From NCBI GenBank assembly GCA_050313295.1, contig JBNPLD010000010.1: 61,776 nt of DNA; one strand, given 5' to 3'. How positions within the stretch are numbered: position 1 is the first letter of the stretch; each line of letters begins with the position of its first letter. A program made the translations under genes and the position numbers. Below are positions 8,095 through 17,506 of this stretch, piece after piece. Origin of the DNA: S5-A14a sp022766365. GTDB lineage: Bacteria > Bacillota > Clostridia > Peptostreptococcales > Anaerovoracaceae. The notes beneath the pieces were generated by a model. That model had not been told where the DNA came from. It did no database searches and saw only the letters and a list, made by a program, of their open reading frames with translations.

Positions 8095-8609
8095 GAATAA
8101 ATTGTCCCAAACGAGGAAGGATTATTTGAGAAGAACGTACCTGAGAATCTTGAGAATCTTAGGTATGGCAGGTGTTATTTAACATCATATGCTCAAGATA
8201 TGCTCATGGTTTAAAGATAGATGTGAGTAGTCGGTCACCGCTCCTGTTACATTTGATAAAGTGATGTCAGATAATCGGGCGGTTTGGCATTGTAGTGATG
8301 TTTATTTTCACGGCATTAGGGATTATGGTCATGAGTAATATATCTTAATAAAGTAAGTCACCAGTTAACAAGATAACCGATATTCGATTTGCAAAATAGG
8401 ACAATTGCTATATAGAATAATTATAACTAAGTAAAAATATATGATAAGAGGGCCTTTTCGTTTACCGAGGTTGGAACAGTCGGGATTAATCTGACGATTC
8501 GAATCTCAATGCGGGGCTCTCTTTTCTGTTGAAACAAGTAAATATTGAAAAACATCTGCTCATGGTGTAAACTATTATATGTAGAGAACTCGAAAAGGAA
8601 TTGGTGGAG
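8095..8609. other. intergenic region between hpf and cdaA
   Basis: About 515 bases without a gene. It holds a candidate structured RNA at 8446-8523 and a short hairpin (TACCT...AGGTA, about 8138-8164) after hpf. Confidence 0.5.
8446..8527 (+). ncRNA. candidate structured RNA upstream of cdaA
   Basis: A 9-bp closing stem (8446-8454 with 8515-8523, one G-U) encloses a stem-loop GTCGG/CTGAC with a 7-base loop (8479-8495) and the palindrome GATTCGAATC (8496-8505). TTTT follows. Size and stems are tRNA-like (74 bases from the GAGGGCC stem). However, the D and T arms do not fold properly and the position before the would-be anticodon is A, not U. It could be a terminator-like or regulatory leader of the cdaA operon. 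No known riboswitch class was recognised. Confidence 0.35.
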
Positions 8610-9485
8610 ATGAGAGAGTTTTTCAATAATATAGTTTCCAACATAGGTATTATGGATATTCTTGATATTTTAATTGTTACCTATGTCATATATAAAATTT
8701 TAGGCTTTATCAAAGAATCCAGGGCGCAGCAACTTGTTAAAGGCGTCCTTGTTTTAGTTATAGTTTTTTTCATATCTGACTATCTTAAACTGTACACTTT
8801 GTATTGGGTGCTGAAAGGAACCTTTACTTTGGGGCTTTTCGCCTTGATAGTCGTGTTCCAACCTGAACTCAGGCGGGGGCTGGAATACATGGGAAGATCA
8901 AAGTTGGTTCAAACACCTTTTGGAACCAATAATGCAACTGTTGATCAGGAAATCGCAGAGCAGATACAGGCAGCTGTAACTTTCTTTTCCAGGTCAAAAA
9001 CAGGAGCCCTGCTTGTATTTGAAAGACGCACCCCTCTTAAGGAAATAATGGATACAGGCACATGCGTCGACGCTTCTATAAGTTCGCAGATGCTTGGCAA
9101 TATATTTTATGAGGGTGCTCCTCTTCACGATGGTGCTGTCATAATTAAAGGTGGGAGGATCGCTGCAGCAGGCTGTGTATTACCACTCACTGCAAACAAG
9201 AATTTAAATCCTGATTTGGGAACAAGGCATAGAGCAGGTATCGGAATTACGGAAGTTTCAGATGCTATGGTTCTGATTGTCAGCGAGGAGACCGGAATAA
9301 TCTCAAGGGCTGAGAATGGGAGACTTCACAGACGTCTGACACGTGAAGAAGTAGGAAAGCTGTTGAGCGATTTTTATCAACCTGTGGAAAAGAAAGAGGC
9401 TCACCCTTTAAAGAAGTTGTTTGATTTTGCTTCAAGGAGCAAAGAAGCCGATCAGACCATGATGGAGAAGGGAGCTGATAAGTAA
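8610..9485 (+). CDS. cdaA: diadenylate cyclase CdaA
   Basis: This 291-residue protein makes cyclic di-AMP from two ATP molecules at the membrane. Three hydrophobic helices span about 10-90. The DisA_N cyclase domain follows, with the catalytic HDGAV motif (D near 174) and RHRAG (near 207). A variable charged tail of about 40 residues ends the protein. The ATG at 8610 is 9 bases after AAGGAA. Upstream TTG and GTG codons are too close to it. It overlaps cdaR by one base, and glmM follows: the classic cdaA-cdaR-glmM arrangement in which CdaR and GlmM tune the cyclase. Confidence 0.96.
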   Translation: MREFFNNIVSNIGIMDILDILIVTYVIYKILGFIKESRAQQLVKGVLVLVIVFFISDYLKLYTLYWVLKGTFTLGLFALIVVFQPELRRGLEYMGRSKLVQTPFGTNNATVDQEIAEQIQAAVTFFSRSKTGALLVFERRTPLKEIMDTGTCVDASISSQMLGNIFYEGAPLHDGAVIIKGGRIAAAGCVLPLTANKNLNPDLGTRHRAGIGITEVSDAMVLIVSEETGIISRAENGRLHRRLTREEVGKLLSDFYQPVEKKEAHPLKKLFDFASRSKEADQTMMEKGADK

Positions 9486-10663
9486 TGTTTCGAAGCAAAA
9501 AGTTAAACCTTCTAATTTCATTCCTGATTGCCATCGTTCTGTGGGCATACGTCATAGGTGAAGTTAACCCAACTATAACCAAGTCTTTTGCAGATGTTAA
9601 AATTAATTTGGAAAACCAATTAAGTCTTGAAGAACGCGGACTTGCAATAGAAAGCATGAGCAATGATACACTAAGTCTGACGGTGAAAGGGGAGCGCTCG
9701 AGAGTCCAGAATGTATCCAAAGAAGATATCTATGCTGATGTGGATCTTACAGCCGCAAGGTCCGGGCGGAATGAGCTTGATATCAATGTCAAAACCCCCG
9801 AAAAGGTTAATGTAGAAAGCAGAAGCGTTAGTAAGGTTGGGCTGACCATAGGAGAGCTGGTTGCCGAAGAAAGACCTGTGAAAGTTGCATATGTGGGAGC
9901 TACAAAGGATGATACCGAACCGTTTACAGTGAAGCTTGAGCCTGAGGATGTGACAATCCGCGGGGCTTACAGCAATGTTCAGAAAGTTACCCAGGTTCTG
10001 GCGAAAATAAGCGTCGATGAAATCAAGGACAAGGAAACAACCCTTGAGGCAGAACTCATACCTGTGGATAAAAATGGAAGCAAAGTTAGCTGGATACGCC
10101 TTAGTTCGAGCCAAGTACAGGTCAAAGCTGTTATGACTAAAACCAAGAAAGTAGATCTGGAAATTCCAATTCAGGGTGAGAATGCGGCAGATGTTAAGTT
10201 TGATCTCCCGAAAACTGTTATAATCAAAGGGAATGCAGATGTTGTCAAGAATATTTCAAAGATTCAGACGGAACCTGTAGATATGTCTCTGTATCAACAA
10301 AATATGAGTTTCGAAGTCAAGCCTATTTTGCCTGATGGTATACAACTGGCTGAGGGTAATGATTTGACTGTCAAGGTGACTTCGCGATCGTCAGAGAATA
10401 AGAATATTACATTTGAAGAAAAAGATATAGATGTTTTGGGTCTTGAAGATAATCAGAAGGCGAAAATTACAGATACTGTTGTTATAAGCGCAGAGGGATC
10501 AAAGGATACTTTAGATGATGTTAAAAAGGAAGATTTCACTGTCGCAATAGATGTATCGGGATTGCTTCCGGGCACACATAAGGTTGACGTAGTCGTTACT
10601 AATAAAAAAGGCTTCAAAAAGTACACCATCAAGCCGACATCAGTATCAGTTGACATACGATAG
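9485..10663 (+). CDS. cdaR: CdaA regulatory protein CdaR (YbbR domains)
   Basis: This 392-residue protein has one N-terminal membrane anchor (about 7-25) followed by about four YbbR-like beta-rich repeats on the outer face. YbbR units are visible near 30-110, 125-205, 210-290 and 310-390. Family members bind CdaA and modulate c-di-AMP synthesis. The ATG overlaps the cdaA stop (TAATG), indicating translational coupling. Confidence 0.93.
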   Translation: MFRSKKLNLLISFLIAIVLWAYVIGEVNPTITKSFADVKINLENQLSLEERGLAIESMSNDTLSLTVKGERSRVQNVSKEDIYADVDLTAARSGRNELDINVKTPEKVNVESRSVSKVGLTIGELVAEERPVKVAYVGATKDDTEPFTVKLEPEDVTIRGAYSNVQKVTQVLAKISVDEIKDKETTLEAELIPVDKNGSKVSWIRLSSSQVQVKAVMTKTKKVDLEIPIQGENAADVKFDLPKTVIIKGNADVVKNISKIQTEPVDMSLYQQNMSFEVKPILPDGIQLAEGNDLTVKVTSRSSENKNITFEEKDIDVLGLEDNQKAKITDTVVISAEGSKDTLDDVKKEDFTVAIDVSGLLPGTHKVDVVVTNKKGFKKYTIKPTSVSVDIR

Positions 10664-10679
10664 AAAAAGGAGTACAGCG

Positions 10680-12029
10680 ATGGGAAAACTATTTGGGACA
10701 GATGGTGTCAGAGGGGTTGCCAATGTGGATTTGACCCCTACATTGGCTTTTAAGCTGGGAATGGCAGGAGCTACAGTTTTAAAAAAAAGCAGCAGGAGAC
10801 CTGTTTTTGTAATAGGCATGGATACAAGAATATCCGGAGATCTACTTGAGAATGCCATAACTGCCGGGATTCTTTCTGTGGGCGGAAATGTTATTAAAGT
10901 CGGAGTCGTACCTACTCCGGCAGTTGCCCTGTTAGCTCGCCATTACGGAGCTGACGCCGGAATTGTAATATCAGCCAGCCACAATCCGTTCGAATACAAC
11001 GGCATAAAGTTTTTTAACGGTGATGGCTTCAAATTGGACGACTCAATAGAAGAGAAGATAGAAAAACTCATAAGTGAACATGATATTAAGATAAAGACTA
11101 CCAAAGGTGATGAGATTGGAAAATGCATAGACGGCAGTCAAGATGCGCTGAAGTTTTATGAAGACTTTCTCGCAGATACGATGGATAGGAATCTAAAAGG
11201 CCTGAAAGTAGTTCTTGACTGTGCAAACGGCGCTTCGTTTCAAGTCGCTCCCGATATTTATCGGAGGCTGGGTGCAGATGTAACTGTCATAGGTAATGAT
11301 CCGGATGGGCTCAATATCAATGATAATATCGGATCTACACATCCGGAAAAACTTCAACAGAAAGTTGTGGAAGCTGGAGCTGACATAGGTCTGGCATTTG
11401 ATGGTGATGCAGACAGACTCATTGTTGTTGATGAAAAAGGTATGGTAGTAGATGGCGATAAGATAATCTGCCTCTGTGCAAAGATGCTCAAGGACAGCGG
11501 TGAGCTTGTGGACAACAGGGTGACTGCAACTGTAATGAGCAATATAGGATTTCATAAATTTTGCGAAAAGAATGGAATATCAGTTGATGTTACAAAGGTC
11601 GGAGACAGGTACGTGCTGGAATCAATGCTTGAAACCGGATGCATTATCGGGGGTGAGCAGTCAGGTCATATAATATTCCTGAATCATACGACCACAGGTG
11701 ACGGGGTCCTTTCATCACTGCAATTTTTAAAAATTTTGTTGGATTCGGGGGAAGCGCTTTCAGAGCTTGCAAAAGAAGTTGAACTTTTCCCTCAGGTTTT
11801 AGAGAATGCCAGGGTGGCTAATAAGAACAAGGAACTATTTCTGCAGGATGGAGAAATTCTAAAGGAAATCGCTAAGGTTGAAAATGCCGTCAGAGATGAT
11901 GGACGATTGCTTATAAGGCCTTCCGGGACTGAGCCTGTTGTCAGGGTAATGATTGAAGGAAAAGATATAGAACTGATTCACAAACTCGCGGTAGATTTAG
12001 CTGACCTTATAACTAAGAAATATGCGTAG
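10680..12029 (+). CDS. glmM: phosphoglucosamine mutase GlmM
   Basis: This 449-residue enzyme converts glucosamine-6-phosphate to glucosamine-1-phosphate for UDP-GlcNAc and peptidoglycan synthesis. The N-terminus LFGTDGVRG is diagnostic. The phosphoserine is S100 in ISASHNPF. The metal loop is DGDADR (about 241-246), and the phosphate-binding RPSGTEPVVRV is near 410-420. The ATG at 10680 follows AAAAAGGAG, so the open frame upstream of it is not used. GlmM also inhibits CdaA in several Firmicutes, consistent with the gene order. Confidence 0.97.
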   Translation: MGKLFGTDGVRGVANVDLTPTLAFKLGMAGATVLKKSSRRPVFVIGMDTRISGDLLENAITAGILSVGGNVIKVGVVPTPAVALLARHYGADAGIVISASHNPFEYNGIKFFNGDGFKLDDSIEEKIEKLISEHDIKIKTTKGDEIGKCIDGSQDALKFYEDFLADTMDRNLKGLKVVLDCANGASFQVAPDIYRRLGADVTVIGNDPDGLNINDNIGSTHPEKLQQKVVEAGADIGLAFDGDADRLIVVDEKGMVVDGDKIICLCAKMLKDSGELVDNRVTATVMSNIGFHKFCEKNGISVDVTKVGDRYVLESMLETGCIIGGEQSGHIIFLNHTTTGDGVLSSLQFLKILLDSGEALSELAKEVELFPQVLENARVANKNKELFLQDGEILKEIAKVENAVRDDGRLLIRPSGTEPVVRVMIEGKDIELIHKLAVDLADLITKKYA

Positions 12030-12066
12030 ATTATGCTATGAATATAATGTTTTATAGGAGATACAT

Positions 12067-13923
12067 ATGTGTGGAATTGTCGGATATATAGGTAAGGATA
12101 ATGCAAAGAAGGTTGTAATAGACGGTCTTGCAAAACTTGAATACAGGGGATACGATTCTGCCGGGATAGCCCTTCTTGACAGGGGTAATCTGGAGATCGA
12201 AAAGATTGCAGAAACAGAAGATAAGAAGAAGTCAAAGATTCTGCAGCTCGATGAGATGGTTGGAGACAAATATAAGGATGCTAAAGTAGCTATAGGACAT
12301 ACAAGGTGGGCGACACACGGAGCTCCTTCAGTGCTCAATGCACATCCTCATATCAGTAATGATGGGAAGGTTGCTGTAGTTCACAATGGAATTGTAGAAA
12401 ACTACGCTGAGCTTAGGGAGAAGCTTTTAGAAAAATATAACATTCATTGTAAATCGGAAACGGACACCGAAGTGATAGCTCAGTTGCTTTCAGTGTTTTG
12501 TGCCGGAGGAATGAATCCGGCAGAGGCTATGCTTGAGGCCACATCAATGATGAAGGGAGCATATGCCATAGCTGCAATATATGAAGGTGATGAGACTGAG
12601 ATTGTAGGATATAGAAAAGATGCCCCTATGATTGTTTGTCATACAGATGAGGGAAGCTTCATAGCGTCCGATATGACGGCGGTACTCAAATATACCAAGG
12701 ATGTATATTTTCTTGAAGATGACGAGATGGTTATCTGCAGAGCGGATTCGATGGATATTTTCGATAGAAACATGAATAAGGTGCAGAAAAAGGCTTTTCA
12801 TGTTGACTGGAGCATTGAAGCAGCGGAAAAAGGTGGATACGATCACTTCATGCTCAAAGAGATCCACGATCAGCCGACTGTTTTGGGAGACACTCTTTCA
12901 AGGCGATTGACATCTGACGGCAGTATCAAACTTGATGGGATCAAGTTATCTTTAGAGGATTTAAATAATATCGACAAAATATATATAGTAGCCTGCGGTA
13001 CGGCTTATCATGCAGGACTCATAGGTAAACATTTAATTGAAAAATGGGCGAAGATTCCGGTTGAGGTGGATGTGGCTTCAGAATTCAGATACAGAGATCC
13101 CCTGGTAGACGATAGAACATTGTTCGTAGCTGTCACTCAATCAGGAGAAACGCTGGATACACTCATGGCTTTGAGGGAGGCTAAAAGTAAGGGCGCGAGG
13201 GTACTTTCCATCGTAAATGTAGTTGGAAGCAGTATTGCAAGGGAGTCTGACGATGTGTTTTACACTTGGGCAGGACCTGAGATTGCAGTGGCATCTACCA
13301 AGGGTTATACTACTCAACTGATGTGCCTGTATTTGATTGCACTTCATATGGGTCTTTTGAAGGGAACCATCACTGATGAGTACGCTAAGGGAATAATAGG
13401 TGAACTTAAAGCTGTGCCGGAAAAGGTGGAAAGACTTCTTGAAAAAGAACGGGATATAGCTGAACTTGCGAAAGAAATTTACAAGAAGGAATTGATTTTC
13501 TACATAGGCAGAGGACTTGATGCCAGTGTTGCGCTTGAAGGATCACTTAAGCTTAAGGAAATTTCATATATCAATTCCTTTGCCATCGCTGCAGGAGAAC
13601 TTAAACACGGAACCATAGCTCTTATGGACAAGGATACCATAGTATTCGCTTTGGCAACTCAGGATGAACTGGCTGAAAAGACACTGTCCAATATTGTTGA
13701 AGTCGCAGCCAGAGGTGCCTATGTGGTGGCAATAACCAAAGAAAAGAATGAATTTTTCAAGAAAGAGTCAGACAGAGTTCTTTTCATACCTGAATGCTTT
13801 GACGAAGTGTCACCGCTTCTTTCAATCATACAGCTTCAGTTAATTGCTTATTTTGTGGCTAAGGAAAAAGGTGAAAACATCGACATGCCAAGAAATTTGG
13901 CAAAAAGTGTAACAGTAGAATAA
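12067..13923 (+). CDS. glmS: glucosamine-6-phosphate synthase (isomerizing)
   Basis: This 618-residue enzyme makes glucosamine-6-phosphate from fructose-6-phosphate and glutamine. The amidotransferase domain begins MCGIVGYIG, with the catalytic cysteine at position 2 (Cys1 after Met removal). Two SIS sugar-isomerase domains follow (about 295-430 and 465-605), and the C-terminal PRNLAKSVTVE is typical. Only 37 bases separate it from glmM, too little room for a glmS ribozyme and none is visible. AGGAG precedes the ATG. Confidence 0.97.
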   Translation: MCGIVGYIGKDNAKKVVIDGLAKLEYRGYDSAGIALLDRGNLEIEKIAETEDKKKSKILQLDEMVGDKYKDAKVAIGHTRWATHGAPSVLNAHPHISNDGKVAVVHNGIVENYAELREKLLEKYNIHCKSETDTEVIAQLLSVFCAGGMNPAEAMLEATSMMKGAYAIAAIYEGDETEIVGYRKDAPMIVCHTDEGSFIASDMTAVLKYTKDVYFLEDDEMVICRADSMDIFDRNMNKVQKKAFHVDWSIEAAEKGGYDHFMLKEIHDQPTVLGDTLSRRLTSDGSIKLDGIKLSLEDLNNIDKIYIVACGTAYHAGLIGKHLIEKWAKIPVEVDVASEFRYRDPLVDDRTLFVAVTQSGETLDTLMALREAKSKGARVLSIVNVVGSSIARESDDVFYTWAGPEIAVASTKGYTTQLMCLYLIALHMGLLKGTITDEYAKGIIGELKAVPEKVERLLEKERDIAELAKEIYKKELIFYIGRGLDASVALEGSLKLKEISYINSFAIAAGELKHGTIALMDKDTIVFALATQDELAEKTLSNIVEVAARGAYVVAITKEKNEFFKKESDRVLFIPECFDEVSPLLSIIQLQLIAYFVAKEKGENIDMPRNLAKSVTVE

Positions 13924-13939
13924 ACCCATAGGAGAAATT

Positions 13940-15190
13940 ATGAACAACTATGATATTAAAGATATTAATTCAGCCCCTTCGGGACATATGAAAATAAGGT
14001 GGGTCAGGGAGAATATGCCAATTCTCAGATCCTTAGAAGAGGAGTTCGAGAAAGAGAAACCTTTTAAGGGAATAAGGATTTGCCTTTCTGTGCACCTTGA
14101 GGCTAAGACTGCATATCTATGCAAGGTACTTGCCGCAGGTGGGGCCGATATGAGTATAACCGGTTCCAATGTACTTTCTACTCAGGATGATGTGGCAGCA
14201 GCACTTGCTGATTCCGGACTGAAGGTTTATGCTGTTCATGGAGAAAGCCAAAAGGATTATAAGAGGCATATCGAGATGTGTCTTGAACACAGGCCAAATA
14301 TTATCATAGATGACGGCTGTGATCTTGTTACATTTTTACACAAGGAGAGACCTGATCTGGCGAAAGATGTTTGGGGCGGTTGTGAAGAGACAACTACAGG
14401 TATAATAAGATTGAAGGCCATGGGGAGAGAGGGAGTCCTCAGATTCCCTATGATTGCAGTCAATGATGCGGATTGCAAACATCTTTTTGACAATCGCTAC
14501 GGTACAGGTCAGTCAACATGGGAATCAATAATGCATAACACGAATTTGATTGTTGCCGGAAAGACGGTTGTCGTCGTAGGATACGGCTGGTGTTCTAAGG
14601 GTATTGCAATGCGAGCTGCTGCTATGGGTGCACAGGTTGTGGTTACGGAAATTAATCCTGTAAAGGCCATGGAAGCTAAGATGGACGGATTTAGTGTTAT
14701 GACGATGAGTAAAGCGGCACCACTGGGAGATTTCTTTGTAACTGCTACGGGATGTTGCAAAACAATTACAGTGGAACACATGCTCACAATGAAGGATGGT
14801 GCTATTCTTGCGAACGCCGGGCACTTTGATACGGAAATTGATATGGCCGGTCTTGTGAAGTCTGCAAAGTCTGTCAGAGAATCAAGGAACAATATTACAG
14901 GTTACACCCTGGACAATGGTAAAACCGTTCATGTACTTGCTGAGGGGCGTCTTGTGAATATTGCTGCTTCCAATGGGCATCCTGCTGAAATCATGGATTT
15001 AAGTTTTGCAGTTCAGGCGCTGTCGGCGTTGTATGTTAAAGATCACTACAAGGAGCTTCCAAGGAACGTAGTGGATGTCAGCAACAAAATTGATGACAGA
15101 ATCGCCGGAATGAAACTTAAGTCCTGGGGAATAGAAATTGACGAGCTGACTGAGGAGCAGAAAAAGTATCTACAATCTTGGGACGTTTAG
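13940..15190 (+). CDS. ahcY: adenosylhomocysteinase
   Basis: This 416-residue enzyme cleaves S-adenosylhomocysteine to adenosine and homocysteine. Recognisable segments are LSVHLEAKTA, the substrate motif EETTTGIIRL, NRYGTGQS, the NAD-binding loop VVGYGWCSKGIA and HPAEIMDLSFA. The usual G in GYGWCGKG is S here. It lacks the C-terminal PxHYRY tail of long-form enzymes, like many archaeal and anaerobe forms. It is 16 bases after glmS and probably cotranscribed. Confidence 0.93.
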   Translation: MNNYDIKDINSAPSGHMKIRWVRENMPILRSLEEEFEKEKPFKGIRICLSVHLEAKTAYLCKVLAAGGADMSITGSNVLSTQDDVAAALADSGLKVYAVHGESQKDYKRHIEMCLEHRPNIIIDDGCDLVTFLHKERPDLAKDVWGGCEETTTGIIRLKAMGREGVLRFPMIAVNDADCKHLFDNRYGTGQSTWESIMHNTNLIVAGKTVVVVGYGWCSKGIAMRAAAMGAQVVVTEINPVKAMEAKMDGFSVMTMSKAAPLGDFFVTATGCCKTITVEHMLTMKDGAILANAGHFDTEIDMAGLVKSAKSVRESRNNITGYTLDNGKTVHVLAEGRLVNIAASNGHPAEIMDLSFAVQALSALYVKDHYKELPRNVVDVSNKIDDRIAGMKLKSWGIEIDELTEEQKKYLQSWDV

Positions 15191-15289
15191 TGTTTGTGAT
15201 ATCTACAGACAAGGGAAATTCCCACGTGCTGTGAATCGCCTGAATATGTATAGTTAATGATAATTTAAATTTTAAAGAGGGAGGACATT

Positions 15290-15877
15290 ATGGATAAAAG
15301 TACAAAAGAGTTCAACGAAATCAGGGATACAGCTAGCAAAGCGGTTACGGAGCTGATTGAAGCGGCTCATTTGAAAAAGGGAGATATACTCGTAGTAGGT
15401 TGTTCCTCCAGTGAAATTAAGGGTGAACGCATAGGCAAAGGTTCTGACTTTAATGCAGCATTAGCTGTCTATGAGGGTATAAAACCTATTTTGGATGAGA
15501 AGGGAATCTTTCTCGCTGCTCAAGGCTGTGAGCACATTAACAGGGCAATAATTACAGAAAGAGCAGCTCTTAAGTCCACGGATGAAATCGTAAATGTTGT
15601 TCCACAGGTTCATGCCGGAGGTTCATTTACAGTTGCGGTTTATGAGAACGCCAAAGATCCTGTCGCTCTTGAAAGGATTCAGGCGGATGCCGGAATGGAT
15701 ATCGGCGATACATTCATAGGTATGCATTTGAAACCTGTTGCCGTTCCATTGAGACTTTCAATGAAAGAAATAGGGTTGGCTCATTTGACGTGTGCAAGAA
15801 CAAGACCTAAATTCATAGGTGGAGAAAGAGCCAGATATGATATGGTCTTAGCGGGAAAGGATTCAAGAAATGTATAA
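15290..15877 (+). CDS. TIGR01440/DUF436 family protein
   Basis: This 195-residue cytoplasmic protein belongs to the YwlG-type family, recognised by LVVGCSSSEIKGERIGKGSD, AAQGCEHINRA, VPQVHAGGSF and the closing KFIGGERARYD. The family function is unknown. Conserved Cys and His residues suggest an enzyme. A good GAGGGAGG precedes the ATG. It overlaps the DJ-1 gene by 8 bases. Confidence 0.88.
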   Translation: MDKSTKEFNEIRDTASKAVTELIEAAHLKKGDILVVGCSSSEIKGERIGKGSDFNAALAVYEGIKPILDEKGIFLAAQGCEHINRAIITERAALKSTDEIVNVVPQVHAGGSFTVAVYENAKDPVALERIQADAGMDIGDTFIGMHLKPVAVPLRLSMKEIGLAHLTCARTRPKFIGGERARYDMVLAGKDSRNV

Positions 15878-16436
15878 AAAAGTCCTTGTGCTGATTGCAG
15901 ATGGTTTTGAAGAAGTTGAGGCATTGACTCCGGTCGACCTCTTAAGGAGGGTAAACATTGAGGCTGTGATGGTTTCCTGTAGCGAGAAGCTCGTTGTTAA
16001 GGGCGCTCACGGTGTAAAGGTCGTGTGTGATATGCTCCTCGACAACTTGGAGGACGAGGATGTAGAAGATGCTTTTGGAATCGTGCTGCCGGGAGGCATG
16101 CCCGGAGCAGAAAACTTGAAAAACTCTGAAGGTGTTAAATATATCATAAAGGATATGATGTCGAAGAAGAAACTTGTTGCTGCTATATGTGCAGCTCCGA
16201 TTGTTTTAGCTGAAACGGATGTAATCGATGGGAGAAGGATAACATCATATCCGGGATTTCAGGATGAACTGAAAGCAGCTGAATATATGGAGGATAGCGT
16301 AGTTCTTGATGATAACTTGATTACCGCCAGAGGTCCTGCAATAGCTATGGATTTTGCATTGGCAATTGTAGAATACTTATGTGGCAGAGAAAAGAGACAT
16401 AGTTTAGCAAACGAAGTTTTGAGGAATATGATATAA
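15870..16436 (+). CDS. DJ-1/PfpI family protein
   Basis: This 188-residue protein has the DJ-1 fold. The start KKVLVLIADGFEEVEALTP, the glutamate E near 15-17, the nucleophile elbow AAICAAP (Cys near 107) and ITSYPGFQ support a YajL/DJ-1 subfamily member. Family members are linked to oxidative or glyoxal stress, but biochemical roles are debated. It overlaps the preceding gene, and a terminator follows. Confidence 0.92.
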   Translation: MYKKVLVLIADGFEEVEALTPVDLLRRVNIEAVMVSCSEKLVVKGAHGVKVVCDMLLDNLEDEDVEDAFGIVLPGGMPGAENLKNSEGVKYIIKDMMSKKKLVAAICAAPIVLAETDVIDGRRITSYPGFQDELKAAEYMEDSVVLDDNLITARGPAIAMDFALAIVEYLCGREKRHSLANEVLRNMI

Positions 16437-16461
16437 ATATATGATAGGTAAAGGATAAAGG

Positions 16462-16487
16462 CTCGGTCATTTTTTGATCGAGTTTTT
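16462..16487 (+). terminator. rho-independent terminator after the DJ-1 gene
   Basis: CTCGGTCA pairs with TGATCGAG (one G-U) and is followed by TTTTT. It closes the ahcY-side transcript. Confidence 0.8.
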
Positions 16488-16525
16488 ATTGTTTCTTCAG
16501 AAGTGGTTCATGGAGCGAAAGTGAG

Positions 16526-16861
16526 ATGAACAATAAACCACATGTTTTGCGGCTCAGCGACAGATGTTATACAAAAATCACAATTTACTCAACAATAATG
16601 GAGCCGGAGAAAAATATATGCAGCCAATACAGAGAAAGTATAGGAGCAATGATGAGACAGCTGTACACATACAGGGGTATTGAAATAATAGAATGTTGCT
16701 TAATGGTAAACCGTGTCCATGGTCATATAATCATTGTGAAAAGCACCTGTTTGACGGGCAGACATGATTATTATATATTATGTATATCCTTGAATTGTAA
16801 TTATTGCAAGAACAATATAGTCGGTTATGTAATTAACCTATCAAAGAGCGTCGCAAGCTAA
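16526..16861 (+). pseudogene. degenerate IS200/IS605-type TnpA remnant
   Basis: The 111-residue frame resembles the N-terminal two thirds of a Y1 HUH transposase of the IS200 group. It begins MNNKPHVL, then reads QYRESIGAMMRQLYTYRG and IEIIECCLMVNRVHGHIII. These fit the family pattern ...QYRxxLGxIxRxLCxYKGVEIIEGHLMxDHVH..., and NIVGYVINLSKS corresponds to SFMGYLKGKS. The catalytic HUH is altered (VHGH). The middle is scrambled, and the C-terminal tyrosine helix and RNA-guided partner TnpB are missing. It is almost surely inactive. An imperfect inverted repeat at about 16918-16963 might be part of the old element end. Confidence 0.6.
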
Positions 16862-17086
16862 CTATATAGACATGATTGTATATAACAAATGGGTTATTTA
16901 TTTTTTTGTAATAAAAATCCTCATGGATAAAATTTGCTAAATATCAAATCCAAGAGGATCTAAATCACTAACTATTTTTTCAGAATGAAGTGCAATGTTA
17001 TAATTATTAACGCGTAATATATTTCTGCATTCTCTCTTTATAAATTTACTATCTGCAAATCTGTATTGCGAAACTAAAAATGAAGG
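16862..17086. other. short region after the transposase remnant
   Basis: AT-rich. It contains AATCCTC...GAGGATC as an imperfect inverted repeat (about 16918-16963). No gene is visible. Confidence 0.4.
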
Positions 17087-17338
17087 CTACTTCTTAATCA
17101 TTTTTAAAATTCCGAGAAGAATGACTGAGCCTAGAACTGCGACCAAGATGGATCCTATATTGATACCGGTCATATCACCGTTACCTCCAACAGCATTCAT
17201 AACGAATCCGCCTATAAAAGCTCCGATGATACCTACAATAATATTTGCAAAAAGCCCCATCTGTTCGTTCTTGCCCATAATAATACTGGCAATCCAACCG
17301 GCCAGGCCGCCAACTACTAACCAAGCAATAATTCCCAT
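17087..17338 (-). CDS. GlsB/YeaQ/YmgE family membrane protein
   Basis: This 83-residue protein has three hydrophobic segments and the glycine-rich pattern WLVVGGLAGWIAS, IIVGIIGAFIGGFV and GSILVAVLGSVILL, typical of the transglycosylase-associated/GlsB stress family. The function is unknown. It is often induced by envelope or general stress and linked to Asp23/Gls24 proteins. AAGGAC precedes the ATG. Confidence 0.9.
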   Translation of the reverse strand: MGIIAWLVVGGLAGWIASIIMGKNEQMGLFANIIVGIIGAFIGGFVMNAVGGNGDMTGINIGSILVAVLGSVILLGILKMIKK

Positions 17339-17506
17339 GATTGTCCTTTCTTCCTATGCAAGTCTACCCATTGAAGTCGTAATGATATGTGTCAGGAAAA
17401 CCTGCCTGAACTATAACTGACATAATATTTATACCAATAAAAAACAGAATTAAACTAAAAGATACGACTGTTATAATCTGAGGCTGTATATTAAACTGCA
17501 TACTAA

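Noticed and set aside
8448..8521. tRNA gene upstream of cdaA
   Set aside because: The acceptor-like stem is good, but the anticodon arm is shifted, U33 is missing, the T arm does not fold and no CCA follows.
12030..12066. glmS ribozyme between glmM and glmS
   Set aside because: Only 37 bases are available and the conserved ribozyme core is absent.
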